A stretch of DNA of 58,777 nucleotides, taken from NCBI GenBank assembly GCA_013816615.1, contig JACDED010000012.1:1-58777 (forward strand), given 5' to 3'. Source of the DNA: Bacteroidota bacterium (GTDB lineage Bacteria > Bacteroidota > Bacteroidia > B-17B0 > Aurantibacillaceae). Positions within the stretch are counted from its first letter, which is position 1. Each line of letters starts with the position of its first letter. The notes below the pieces were generated by a model that was given only the letters and a program-made list of their open reading frames with translations, was not told the origin of the DNA and ran no database searches. Shown piece by piece: positions 10,134-18,399 of the stretch. The translations under genes and the position numbers were made by a program.

Positions 10134-11822
10134 ATGGAACAATTAATAGAATGCGTGCCCAATTTTAGTGAAGGTGTTGATATGAACATCATCAAACAGA
10201 TCACTAACGTAATTGAAAGTGTAGATGGTGTAAAATTATTAAATGTTGATCCGGGTAAAGCAACCAATAGAACGGTTGTAACTTTTGTTGGCAACCCCAA
10301 AAACGTTATAGATGCTGCTTTTCTTGCAATTAAAAAAGCAGGAGAATTAATTGATATGAGCAAGCATAAAGGCGAGCATCCACGCATGGGCGCTACAGAT
10401 GTTTGCCCGCTAATACCAATTAGCAATATTAGCATGGAAGAAACTGCTAAATATGCACAGCAATTGGCAAAAAGAGTAGGTGAGGAATTAAAGCTGCCTG
10501 TTTATTTATACGAAGAAGCACAAAAAGATAAAAAGCGTAGTAACCTCTCAGTAATTAGAAATGGAGAGTATGAAGGTTTTTTCAAGAAAATAAAATTGCC
10601 GGAGTGGAAACCGGATTTTGGTCCGGCTGAATATGATGCACAACGCGGCGCTACGGTTATTGGTGCCCGCGATTTTTTAGTGGCCTATAATATTAATTTA
10701 AATACAACATCAACCCGTCGTGCTAATTCTATTGCATTTGATGTTCGTGAAGCAGGACGAGTTGTTAGGGAAGGAAATTCGCTGACTGGAAAAATTGTTT
10801 TGAATGCAGATGGTTCTCCGAAATCAATTCCTGGAACTTTAAAATCAGTAAAAGCAATTGGCTGGTATATTGAAGAATATGCTGTTTGCCAGATCTCAAT
10901 GAACTTAACTAACATAAATGTTACACCGGTACATATTGCATTTGATGAAGTTTGTAAAAAAGCAACGGAAAGAGGAATCCGTGTTACAGGATCGGAGTTA
11001 GTGGGATTAATTCCGTTAAAAGCAATGTTGGATGCGGGAATTTATTTCTTAAAAAAACAACAACGCTCAATTGGTGTAAGTGAAAGTGAATTAATTAAGA
11101 TCGCTGTTAAATCAATGGGACTTGATGAATTAGCACCATTTAAACCGGAAGAACGTATTATTGAATATTTATTAAAAGATAAAGCAGATTCAAAATTAGT
11201 GAGCATGGATCTGGTTGCTTTTGCAGATGAAACTGCAAGTGAAAGCCCTGCACCGGGTGGAGGTTCTATTTCTGCTTATGTTGGCAGTTTAGGGATTTCT
11301 TTAGCAACCATGGTAGCTAATTTAAGCTCACATAAAAAAGGTTGGGATGAACGTTGGGAAGAATTCAGTTCTTATGCTGAAAAAGGGCAAACAATTAAGA
11401 ATGAATTATTACGTTTGGTTGATGCGGATACGGCAGCCTTCAATAAAATAATGACGGCTTTTGGTTTACCAAAATCAACCGATGAGGAAAAGAAAATAAG
11501 AACAGATGAAATTCAAAACGCTACAAAATTTGCAATTGAAGTACCGTTCAAAGTAATGCAATTAAGTTACAACAGCTTAGAAATTATAAAAGCAATGGCA
11601 GAGATCGGAAATCCAAATTCAGTAAGTGATGCCGGCGTTGGTGCTTTATGCGCACGTACTGCGGTAACGGGCGCTTTTATGAATGTAAGAATTAATGCAA
11701 GTGGTTATAACGATAAAACATTTGTGAACGATATTCTTGCAAAAGGAAAAGAGATAGAACAAAAAACAATTGCTACTGAAACTGCGATATTAAAAATTGT
11801 GGACGAGAAGATTGGATTGTAA
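10134..11822 (+). CDS. ftcD: Bifunctional glutamate formimidoyltransferase / formimidoyl-THF cyclodeaminase
   Basis: A 562-residue fusion with the two-domain organisation of animal FTCD. Residues 1 to about 325 form the formiminotransferase part, with the catalytic-type His82 in KHKGEHPRMGA. Residues about 355-560 form the cyclodeaminase part, beginning LVAFADETASESPAPGGGS. The enzyme moves the formimino group from N-formimino-glutamate, a histidine-degradation intermediate, to tetrahydrofolate and then releases ammonia to give 5,10-methenyl-THF. No hut genes are adjacent. A weak promoter is possible upstream: a TTG, about 19 nt, then TAGCTTTA. The 3' spacer to yicC carries two palindromic repeats. 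Confidence 0.95.
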   Translation: MEQLIECVPNFSEGVDMNIIKQITNVIESVDGVKLLNVDPGKATNRTVVTFVGNPKNVIDAAFLAIKKAGELIDMSKHKGEHPRMGATDVCPLIPISNISMEETAKYAQQLAKRVGEELKLPVYLYEEAQKDKKRSNLSVIRNGEYEGFFKKIKLPEWKPDFGPAEYDAQRGATVIGARDFLVAYNINLNTTSTRRANSIAFDVREAGRVVREGNSLTGKIVLNADGSPKSIPGTLKSVKAIGWYIEEYAVCQISMNLTNINVTPVHIAFDEVCKKATERGIRVTGSELVGLIPLKAMLDAGIYFLKKQQRSIGVSESELIKIAVKSMGLDELAPFKPEERIIEYLLKDKADSKLVSMDLVAFADETASESPAPGGGSISAYVGSLGISLATMVANLSSHKKGWDERWEEFSSYAEKGQTIKNELLRLVDADTAAFNKIMTAFGLPKSTDEEKKIRTDEIQNATKFAIEVPFKVMQLSYNSLEIIKAMAEIGNPNSVSDAGVGALCARTAVTGAFMNVRINASGYNDKTFVNDILAKGKEIEQKTIATETAILKIVDEKIGL

Positions 11823-11837
11823 CATCGTAGATGTTTT

Positions 11838-11908
11838 AGCCACAGATTACGCTGATTTGCACTGATATTATTAATTAAAATGATCTATGTTATCTGCAAA
11901 TCTGGGGC
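11838..11908. repeat. Palindromic intergenic repeat, AGCCAC family
   Basis: Imperfect inverted repeat. The left end AGCCACAGATT pairs with the right end AATCTGGGGCT (one mismatch), and inside it GATTTGC pairs with GCAAATC. The left arm is made of 9-10 nt words (CAGATTACG, CTGATTTGCA, CTGATATTA). It sits between the convergent ends of ftcD and yicC. Confidence 0.65.
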
Positions 11909-11940
11909 TTTGAATTTTATAATAAGTCAAGTTAGAGAAT

Positions 11941-12001
11941 TGTCATTCCGAAGAATGAGGAATCTATGTATAGCACAGATCCTTCCTTCGTCAGGATGAC
12001 A
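11941..12001. repeat. Palindromic intergenic repeat, TGTCATTCC family
   Basis: The element opens with TGTCATTCCGAAGAATGAGG and closes with CTTCGTCAGGATGACA. The ends are inverted copies apart from a one-base gap. A relative with the same TCATTCC...GAATCT opening lies at 55762-55832. It ends a few bases before the yicC stop codon. Confidence 0.6.
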
Positions 12002-12006
12002 GTTAA

Positions 12007-12876
12007 TTACAATACGTTATTGGCTTGTTCTTTAATTTTTTCCAACTCATCTTTCATTAACACCACTAATTTTTGCATGGGTGCATCATTGGCTTTAGAA
12101 CCAATTGTGTTTATTTCACGACCAATTTCCTGGCTAATAAAATTTAATTTTCTTCCGGCAGCTGCTTCTTTACAGGTCTCAATAAAATAATCCAAATGTG
12201 TTTTTAAGCGTACTTTTTCTTCATTAATATCTAGTTTTTCAACGTAATAAATTAATTCCTGTTCAAAACGATTCTCATCAATTTTTCCTTTGCCAATTAC
12301 TTCGTCAATATTATTTCTTATTCTATCTTTAATTGCATTTATACGAATAAGATCTAACGTTTTTATTTCTTCTAAACAATTACCAATTTTATTTAATCGC
12401 TCTTCAAAATCTTTTTGTAACGAAAGGCCTTCCATATCACGGAATTTATTTAGCTGAACAATGGCATCGTTCACACATTGTTTAATTTGTTTCCATTCAT
12501 TCTCGTCTGTTTCTTTGCGTTCACTTTTTAAAACATCCGGAAATTTTAATACTTGGTTCAAAGCTTCGCCAATAGGCTCATTTAACTCCATGGCCAGTTT
12601 TTTTAATTGTTCATGATACGCTTTAGCAAGATCAATATTGATCTCCACGGGTGTTTCCGCTTTTTTGGATTCAATGTAAATACTCAGGTCTATTTTTCCG
12701 CGCTCTAACTGTTTCGAAATTTCGTTACGTAATTCCAATTCATAATTTCTTAAGCCTGAAGATAGCCGTAAGCTAATGTCGGCGCCTTTGCTGTTTAAAG
12801 AGCGGATCTCTACATTAATGGTTTTATCTGCTAATTCTAAAGTGGCTTTTCCAAAGCCTGTCATTGATCTAATCAT
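12007..12876 (-). CDS. yicC: YicC/YloC family endoribonuclease
   Basis: A 289-residue protein opening with the family signature MIRSMTGFGKA and ending with the conserved C-terminal block (GRKLNFISQEIGREINTIGSKAND). The central region is a long, charged, coiled-coil-prone helix. Characterised members are endoribonucleases that cleave RNA and affect small-RNA turnover. The gene is commonly next to gmk, but here it lies 16 bp downstream of a DMT transporter gene on the same strand and converges with ftcD across a repeat-filled spacer. Confidence 0.93.
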   Translation of the reverse strand: MIRSMTGFGKATLELADKTINVEIRSLNSKGADISLRLSSGLRNYELELRNEISKQLERGKIDLSIYIESKKAETPVEINIDLAKAYHEQLKKLAMELNEPIGEALNQVLKFPDVLKSERKETDENEWKQIKQCVNDAIVQLNKFRDMEGLSLQKDFEERLNKIGNCLEEIKTLDLIRINAIKDRIRNNIDEVIGKGKIDENRFEQELIYYVEKLDINEEKVRLKTHLDYFIETCKEAAAGRKLNFISQEIGREINTIGSKANDAPMQKLVVLMKDELEKIKEQANNVL

Positions 12877-12892
12877 GTTGTAATGTTTTGTT

Positions 12893-13801
12893 TTAAGACG
12901 AAGTGATCTGAGATCTACTTTGTCCTGTTTTTTTGTTTACCAGGTACAGACCGCAAATTATTAAAATTCCCGAGAATATTTTAATAGGAGTTAATATATC
13001 TTCTCCCATAATAATAGCAAAAATTGTGGCTAAAAATGGCTGTAAGTAAATATACATGCTAACTGTATTCGCACTTAGGGATTGCAAACCGTAAATGTTT
13101 AACAGGTATGCAAAAAAAGTAGTGGCAATAACAACAAAGCAGGTTGCAAATATGGCGTGGCCTGTAAAGGCGCTCCAGTTAGTATCTAAGGTTTGATTCA
13201 AGCCAATTGGTATAATATAAACACTGCCAAATAAGAACATCCAGCGCATAACGGTTACCGTATTATATTTTTGCATTAATGGTTTTACCATTACAACAAA
13301 TATGGCCCATGAGGTAGAGTTAATAAGCGTTAACAGATCTCCGGCTTTGGTTTCGCTTCCAAAACTAAAATTGCCTTTAAATAATAGAAGTATCATAGCA
13401 CCAATAATAGCCAGCGTTAAACCACTTACTTTTAAAAAAGTGATATGTTCTTTTAAAATTATTAATGTAAAAATGAAAACTATAATAGGGTTGGATACCA
13501 TTATAATGGCAGAGTTAATAGGATGTGTTAAGCTTAAACCCCAGATAAAAAATACCTGGTTGATCACAACACCAAACAAACACAGCCAGAGCATTTTTAT
13601 CATATCGGTCTTTTCTACTTTTTGTGTTTTTACAAATAAAGAAAGAAGCCAAAAAAGTAAACAGGCACCGGTGATCCTTAAAAATACAAGTGCAAATGGC
13701 CCGATATAAGCAGGCATAAGGCCTTTTGCAATTGAATAATTTAGCGCATAAACTATCTGTGCGGCAAATAAAGCAATATGTCCTTTTACGGCGTTTGTCA
13801 A
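12893..13801 (-). CDS. DMT/EamA family transporter
   Basis: A 302-residue protein with ten hydrophobic helices in two EamA halves (first near residues 8-140, second near 155-290), the topology of drug/metabolite exporters such as RhaT and YdcZ relatives. The substrate is unknown. The start is a TTG at 13801: an exact -7 box TATATTTG ends 6 nt before it, and the next in-frame Met (residue 29) would remove the first helix. The charged C-terminus (NKKTGQSRSQ) is cytoplasmic. It probably shares a transcript with yicC, 16 bp downstream. Confidence 0.85.
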   Translation of the reverse strand: MTNAVKGHIALFAAQIVYALNYSIAKGLMPAYIGPFALVFLRITGACLLFWLLSLFVKTQKVEKTDMIKMLWLCLFGVVINQVFFIWGLSLTHPINSAIIMVSNPIIVFIFTLIILKEHITFLKVSGLTLAIIGAMILLLFKGNFSFGSETKAGDLLTLINSTSWAIFVVMVKPLMQKYNTVTVMRWMFLFGSVYIIPIGLNQTLDTNWSAFTGHAIFATCFVVIATTFFAYLLNIYGLQSLSANTVSMYIYLQPFLATIFAIIMGEDILTPIKIFSGILIICGLYLVNKKTGQSRSQITSS

Positions 13802-13807
13802 AGCTTA

Positions 13808-13815
13808 CAAATATA
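13808..13815 (-). promoter_or_regulatory. -7 promoter box TATATTTG
   Basis: Exact TAnnTTTG match on the minus strand, 6 nt before the TTG start of the DMT transporter. This position predicts an mRNA with almost no leader and supports the TTG start. Confidence 0.5.
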
Positions 13816-13873
13816 CAAGAGTTGTGCGATAATTATGAAGCCTGGCTTTTAAATAAAACTTATTTTTACAGGC

Positions 13874-14656
13874 ATGTTTGAGTACACAGATCAAATAGGG
13901 AATAAAGTTAAATTGAAAGAAAAGCCAATGCGTATTATTTCTATTGTGCCTTCGCAATCTGAATTCTTATGGGATCTTGGTTTAAAAAATGAATTGGTAG
14001 GTATTACTAAATTTTGTGTTCATCCAAACCAAATGTTTACAAGCGTTGAAAGGGTAGGTGGCACCAAAAAAATTAATATTGAAAAGATACGCAAGTTAAA
14101 ACCCGATCTTATTATTGGTAATAAAGAAGAAAATGAAAAGTCAGATATTGAAGCTTTACAAAAGGAGTTCAAGGTATGGATGAGTGACATTTATAATTTT
14201 GAAGATGCCTTTATAATGATGATGGAGTTAGGAAAGATGACGGGCAAGGAAAAAGAAGCAGAGAGAATTGTAAATAAAATAAAGAAGGACCTACCCAAAG
14301 TAAAAGATATTTTTAATGGAGAAAGAGTTGCCTACTTTATCTGGTACAAACCATATATGTTTGCCGCAAAAGATACATTCATTGATCATGTTTTAAATTA
14401 TATTGGTTTAAAAAATGCTTTAGGTAATTTAAAGCGTTATCCTGAATTAACGGATGAAGAAATAAAAAAGATAGATCTTAAACTTTGTTTTTTATCCAGT
14501 GAGCCCTTTCCTTTTAAAGTAAAACATGTTAAAGAATTAAAAGATAAATTACCCCTTGCGAAAATTACTATTGTGGATGGTGAGATCTTTAGCTGGTATG
14601 GCTCGCGCTTGCAACATTTTAAAGATTATGTACTGAATTTAAAAGAAAGCCTATAA
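13874..14656 (+). CDS. BtuF-like helical-backbone metal/cofactor-binding protein
   Basis: A 260-residue periplasmic-binding-protein-fold (PF01497 type) protein. It opens FEYTDQIGNKVKLKEKPMRIISIVPSQSEFLWDLG, the usual start of cobalamin- and siderophore-binding components of ABC importers, and continues with IRKLKPDLIIGNKEEN and a late RLQHF segment. No signal peptide is visible, as in several Bacteroidota homologues annotated as cobalamin-binding proteins. No BtuC or BtuD partner is adjacent, so the ligand is inferred only from family. A near-consensus -7 box (TATTTTTA) ends just before the ATG. It converges with the DUF983 gene. Confidence 0.8.
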   Translation: MFEYTDQIGNKVKLKEKPMRIISIVPSQSEFLWDLGLKNELVGITKFCVHPNQMFTSVERVGGTKKINIEKIRKLKPDLIIGNKEENEKSDIEALQKEFKVWMSDIYNFEDAFIMMMELGKMTGKEKEAERIVNKIKKDLPKVKDIFNGERVAYFIWYKPYMFAAKDTFIDHVLNYIGLKNALGNLKRYPELTDEEIKKIDLKLCFLSSEPFPFKVKHVKELKDKLPLAKITIVDGEIFSWYGSRLQHFKDYVLNLKESL

Positions 14657-14662
14657 TTTTTT

Positions 14663-14743
14663 TAGCCACTAATCTCACTAATTAACACGAATTGAGCAAT
14701 AAATAGGAAAACAAGTTTTGTGAAGTTGGTGTAATTAGTGGTT
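14663..14743. repeat. Palindromic intergenic repeat, AGCCAC family
   Basis: The left end AGCCACTAATCTCACTAATT is mirrored by GTAATTAGTGGTTT at the right end. The left arm again reads as 9-10 nt words (CTAATCTCA, CTAATTAACA, CGAATTGAG). The right arm overlaps the last codons and stop of the convergent DUF983 gene. Confidence 0.6.
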
Positions 14744-15133
14744 TGCATCTTTGGAAATTTTCGGATCATAACTCACAAATAAATTGATCCAGATCGCTCT
14801 CGCAATTCTAAAATTTACTGGAAACAACCCAATAATGATGCTTAGCAAAAAGATCAAATGCGGGGCAATTTCCCAACCCCAAAAATAAAACACGGTAAAA
14901 TGTACAATTACTGCAATAATGGTTGTTAGGGCGTGACTCATCATCATGGCACCGTAATAAAAACCTGCTTCTCTTACAAAATCGGCGTTGCAAACCGGGC
15001 AACGCTTTGGCATTACATCCAGTGTTTTTAATTTGTAAGGATTTTTAACAGTGAAAAGATCTCCTTTATGACATCTTGGGCATTTACAAAAAAAAATGCT
15101 GTAAAGCTTTAGGCTTTTTAAAATGGATGACAT
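14735..15133 (-). CDS. DUF983 family zinc-ribbon membrane protein
   Basis: A 132-residue protein with two CxxC pairs, CPRCHKGDLF (residues 19-28) and CPVCNADF (about 45-52). These form a likely zinc ribbon on the cytoplasmic side, followed by REAGFYYGAMMMSHALT and two hydrophobic helices, the layout of DUF983 proteins. The function is unknown. Some members lie near cytochrome oxidase genes, but not here. The final codons and stop (NH*) lie inside a palindromic repeat, so the C-terminus may have been altered by it. It is downstream of thioredoxin (20 bp gap) on the same strand. Confidence 0.85.
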   Translation of the reverse strand: MSSILKSLKLYSIFFCKCPRCHKGDLFTVKNPYKLKTLDVMPKRCPVCNADFVREAGFYYGAMMMSHALTTIIAVIVHFTVFYFWGWEIAPHLIFLLSIIIGLFPVNFRIARAIWINLFVSYDPKISKDANH

Positions 15134-15153
15134 TTGTCTTTAAGGAATATTTC

Positions 15154-15450
15154 CTAAAGATATTGATTTATTATTTGTGTTAGCTCATTAACCTGTACTA
15201 CTCCTGATTGTTTCCAAAGTACTTCTCCTTTTTTAAAAAGGATCAAAGTTGGTACACCTTGTACTTTATATGCGTTTGCCGCTTCCGGATTCTTATCTAC
15301 ATCAATTTTAATAATGGTGGCCTTATCGCCAACATTACTTTTTACAGTACTTAAAATAGAAGGCATCATTTTACAGGGCCCACACCATTCGGCAAAAAAG
15401 TCAACCAAAACCGGTTTTTCTGAATTTATTATTTCTGAAAATTTTGTCAT
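15154..15450 (-). CDS. trxA: Thioredoxin
   Basis: A 98-residue thioredoxin fold with the canonical active site WCGPC (C23 and C26) in FFAEWCGPCKMMPS, the conserved KIDVDKNPEAANAY and the cis-proline loop GVPTLILFKKGE. It is a cytoplasmic disulfide reductase fed by thioredoxin reductase, which is not in the window. The ATG at 15450 is chosen because an upstream in-frame Met at 15513 would add 21 atypical residues overlapping the previous gene. It follows a 72-residue conserved protein by 10 bp. Confidence 0.93.
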   Translation of the reverse strand: MTKFSEIINSEKPVLVDFFAEWCGPCKMMPSILSTVKSNVGDKATIIKIDVDKNPEAANAYKVQGVPTLILFKKGEVLWKQSGVVQVNELTQIINQYL

Positions 15451-15460
15451 AACATTAATT

Positions 15461-15679
15461 TTAATCAATAGATATCCATTTATTATCACGGATCGCATAA
15501 CAAAATCCGTCACTCATTTTGTGAACGGTTTTTTGTAAGGCCTCATCAAAAAAATTACCTTTTTCAATGATCCGAAGATCACCATTTTCCTTTGTAAGGT
15601 AATTCACAAGCGCATCCATGGTTGGAGCGATCTCGTGCAACCACATATAATCACCTTCTTTTACAAATGCTGAGCTCAT
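15461..15679 (-). CDS. Small conserved-looking hypothetical protein upstream of thioredoxin
   Basis: A 72-residue soluble protein (MSSAFVKEGDYMWLHEIAPTM at its start) with no signal peptide or membrane helix and no cysteine pair beyond a single Cys. It sits 10 bp upstream of trxA on the same strand, so the two are probably one transcript. I do not recognise a named family. A near-consensus -7 box (TAACTTTA) lies about 30 nt upstream. It is treated as a real gene because of codon use, gene spacing and an ATG start that fits the spacer. Confidence 0.6.
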   Translation of the reverse strand: MSSAFVKEGDYMWLHEIAPTMDALVNYLTKENGDLRIIEKGNFFDEALQKTVHKMSDGFCYAIRDNKWISID

Positions 15680-15791
15680 TTTATGCGTTTTAATTTCTAT
15701 ATAAAGTTAATCACAAAAACAGTTTTTTGTTTTATTACTAACGTTATATACTGTTAAACATGCAAATTGTGTACCTGCGTAATCTGAGTAA

Positions 15792-15896
15792 TGTCACTTC
15801 GGGTAGAAAATTTGTCTCTATTTAATTTTCTTATCGAGAACGCTTCTCGATACAATTTTTGCAAGAGGCAAGGGAAAATTTACACAAACTGACAAT
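15792..15896. repeat. Nested palindromic repeat, TGTCACTTCG family
   Basis: The outer ends TGTCACTTCGGGTAGAAAAT and AAATTTACACAAACTGACA are imperfect inverted copies. Inside is a perfect hairpin, TATCGAGAA with TTCTCGATA and a 3-nt loop. A relative lies at 48505-48616. It occupies most of the 275-bp spacer between fumC and the small gene upstream of trxA, and no gene is seen there. Confidence 0.6.
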
Positions 15897-15905
15897 CTAA
15901 AATAA

Positions 15906-15935
15906 AAAAGCCTTCCGTTTTAAGGGAAGGCTTTT
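15906..15935 (-). terminator. Rho-independent terminator of fumC
   Basis: An 11-bp perfect stem (AAAAGCCTTCC with GGAAGGCTTTT, loop of 8) ends 19 bp beyond the fumC stop codon, with a T-run on the minus strand. Confidence 0.85.
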
Positions 15936-15954
15936 ATAAAAAAATCAATTTTAA

Positions 15955-17376
15955 CTATTTCATGCTTCCAACCATATCTTCGGGTTTCACCCATTGATCA
16001 AATTGTTCGTTTGTAACATAGCCTAATTCAATAGCGGCTTCGCGTAAGGTTTTGTTTCCTTTGTGCGCCGTCTTAGCAATTTTAGCGGCTTTTTCATAGC
16101 CAATATGTGTGTTTAATGCAGTAACCAGCATTAACGAATTTTCTAAATGTTGTTTAATTATTGGCAAATTTGGTTCAATGCCCGCAGCGCATTTATCATT
16201 AAAGCTTACACAAGCATCACCAATTAATCTGGCACTCTGTAAAACGTTAGCTGCAATTAAAGGTTTAAAAACATTTAATTCAAAATGGCCATTCATACCA
16301 CCAATTGAAACAGCAACATCGTTACCAATTACCTGTGCGCAAACCATAGTCATTGCTTCGGGCTGTGTAGGATTAACTTTACCAGGCATAATTGAGCTTC
16401 CTGGTTCGTTATCTGGAATAATTAATTCACCAATACCACAACGTGGCCCTGATGATAACATGCGCACATCGTTAGCAATTTTCATTAAAGAAACCGCAGT
16501 ACGTTTTAAAGCACCACTTAATTCAACCATTGCATCGTGTGCAGCAAGGGCTTCAAATTTATTTGGAGCAGTTACAAAAGGTAATTTAGTTAACTCTGCA
16601 ATTTTTTTAGCAACCAGTACATCATACCCTTTTGGTGTATTAAGTCCTGTGCCAACAGCAGTGCCGCCCAATGCGAGTTCTTTAACAGCTTCTAACGCAT
16701 TTTTTAAAGTACGAATGCTCATTGCAATTTGTTGTACATAACCACTAAATTCCTGTCCTAAAGTTAAAGGCGTTGCATCCATAAAATGCGTACGACCTGT
16801 TTTTGTAATAGAAGCAAAGTCTTTAGATTTTTTTTCTAAAGTAGCTTTTAATTTTTCCAAACCGGGAATGGTAATTTCTACCACCTGCTTGTAAGCCGCA
16901 ATATGCATAGCGGTTGGGTAGGTATCGTTACTTGATTGAGATTTGTTTACATCATCATTTGGGTGTAACACTTTGGGCTCATCTTCCAGTTTTCCTCCAT
17001 TCATAACATGCGCACGATAAGCAATTACTTCATTGGCATTCATATTACTTTGCGTACCCGAACCTGTTTGCCATATTACTAAAGGAAACTGATCGTCTAG
17101 TTTTCCGGCAATAATTTCGTCGCAGGCTTTTGCAATAAGATCGCATTTTTCTTTGCTCAAAACCCCAAGCTCATTATTAGCCATAGCGGCTGCCTTTTTT
17201 AAATAACCAAAAGCATAAATAATTTCTTTAGGCATGCTGGCCTCAGGCCCTATTTTAAAGTTGTTGCGGCTGCGTTCTGTTTGCGCGCCCCAATATACAT
17301 GTGCAGGCACTTTAACCTCGCCCATTGTGTCTTTTTCTATCCTGTAATCCATAGTTGGTGTTTTTGTAGATTCCAT
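15955..17376 (-). CDS. fumC: Class II fumarate hydratase
   Basis: Interconverts fumarate and malate in the TCA cycle, in the cytoplasm and without an iron-sulfur cluster. The 473 residues match class II fumarases. Signatures include [12 protein letters not shown] (about residues 105-116), the [20 protein letters not shown] block near 195-214, and the superfamily signature [11 protein letters not shown] (about 327-337). The ATG at 17376 is used. MDYRIEKD eight residues later is an alternative start. A strong terminator follows, and an exact -7 box lies about 50 nt upstream. Confidence 0.97.
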   Translation of the reverse strand: MESTKTPTMDYRIEKDTMGEVKVPAHVYWGAQTERSRNNFKIGPEASMPKEIIYAFGYLKKAAAMANNELGVLSKEKCDLIAKACDEIIAGKLDDQFPLVIWQTGSGTQSNMNANEVIAYRAHVMNGGKLEDEPKVLHPNDDVNKSQSSNDTYPTAMHIAAYKQVVEITIPGLEKLKATLEKKSKDFASITKTGRTHFMDATPLTLGQEFSGYVQQIAMSIRTLKNALEAVKELALGGTAVGTGLNTPKGYDVLVAKKIAELTKLPFVTAPNKFEALAAHDAMVELSGALKRTAVSLMKIANDVRMLSSGPRCGIGELIIPDNEPGSSIMPGKVNPTQPEAMTMVCAQVIGNDVAVSIGGMNGHFELNVFKPLIAANVLQSARLIGDACVSFNDKCAAGIEPNLPIIKQHLENSLMLVTALNTHIGYEKAAKIAKTAHKGNKTLREAAIELGYVTNEQFDQWVKPEDMVGSMK

Positions 17377-17425
17377 TTAAATAATTGTTTTGAAGCTATA
17401 AATGTAAGATTTATGGAGTGTATTA

Positions 17426-17433
17426 CAAATATA
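17426..17433 (-). promoter_or_regulatory. -7 promoter box TATATTTG upstream of fumC
   Basis: Exact TAnnTTTG match on the minus strand about 50 nt before the fumC ATG. No TTG is found at the -33 position. Confidence 0.4.
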
Positions 17434-17498
17434 TTAATGATGTTTTACACTGGCTTATAAATAAGCTGTGATTGGAAATACTAAAACTTTTGAACGAT

Positions 17499-18378
17499 TT
17501 AGGTAACAACTACTTTTACAGTGTGATTTATTCCCTCAATCGTTAAAGTGCATAAGTATACACCGGATTGCAACTTTGTTTCTGGTACTATTTTAAATTG
17601 CGTGTTTTGTGCATCCTGAATAAAAAACGAATCTTTTTTAATAAGTTTACCAGTTTGATCAGTAAATGTTAATTGAACTTCGTGGTTGTTTTCTACACCG
17701 CTAATATCAATTGTAAATTCACCATCATTAGGATTTGGATAGATTATAAATTTAATATTTTCAGCCTTTAAATAACTTATAGATATTATTTGGCTATATG
17801 TAAAGCTTTTAGCAAAGTCAAAATGTTTAAGTCTATAATAGCTAGTGTTAGGCAATGGACTAAAATCATTTAATAAGTAGTTAATTGGCTTTAGACTTGT
17901 TCCATTTTCAGCAATTGATTTAATTTTGGCAAGCGTTGTAAAATTAATTGCATCGCTGCTTCGTTCAATATTAAAATAATCAGAATTTTTTTCTGTGGCT
18001 GTTGTCCATGACAACTCAATAAAACCGTTGTTTTGAGTAGCCTTAAAGTTTAATAATTCTATTGGTAAAGTAGTACTACAGCCAGGTAAAGTTGGGGGTA
18101 AACAAGATGGTCCGGTTAGAGGGCCTGACCCCGCATTCCAAACTGTATTATCACAAATTGAGATCAGGTTTGAATTTCCGCCTCCTGTGCCAGGTTGAAT
18201 AGAGGCTCCGGCATGAATATATAATTGTGAATTACAAGGCAACTCTAATTTATTTCCTGTAACAAATTTCAATGTGCCGTATATTGAAAGTGTTACAGCT
18301 GTTGTACAGCCAGGATAGCTTAATTGCGTTGTAATTGTTACTGTAAGGCCTGTCGGAATAACTACTTATTTATTTGCA
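17499..18378 (-). pseudogene. N-terminally truncated T9SS type A sorting-domain protein
   Basis: The open frame runs from just after a TAA at about 18366 to the stop at 17499. It has no ATG near its beginning and no signal peptide. The first readable residues (VVIPTGLTVTITTQLSYPGC) look like the middle of a secreted protein, where related surface proteins have a domain preceded by an export signal. Downstream it has a LSWTTATEKNSDYFNIERSSD fibronectin-like segment and a C-terminal T9SS sorting domain (IYPNPNDGEFTIDI through SGVYLCTLTIEG). A T9SS cargo without a Sec signal could not be exported, so a 5' deletion is the simplest reading. A TTG at 18272 could start a 257-residue cytosolic remnant. 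Confidence 0.6.
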
Positions 18379-18398
18379 AATCTACGTCTTTTCACGTA
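18377..18398 (-). promoter_or_regulatory. Promoter-like -7 box TAGATTTG overlapped by a TACGT-N6-ACGTA palindrome
   Basis: On the minus strand an exact -7 box (plus 18377-18384) shares its TA with the end of a perfect inverted repeat, TACGT and ACGTA separated by 6 nt (18383-18398). The repeated word GCAAATAAATA lies on both sides, 30 bp apart. This is a plausible operator over a promoter reading into the truncated T9SS gene. The palindrome begins just after the stop codon of the upstream glucosaminidase gene. Confidence 0.4.
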
Positions 18399-18399
18399 T

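Noticed and set aside
16109-16741. Long open frame on plus strand opposite fumC
   Set aside because: It is the antisense of conserved fumarase codons; composition and position follow the fumC frame and there is no promoter or family match.
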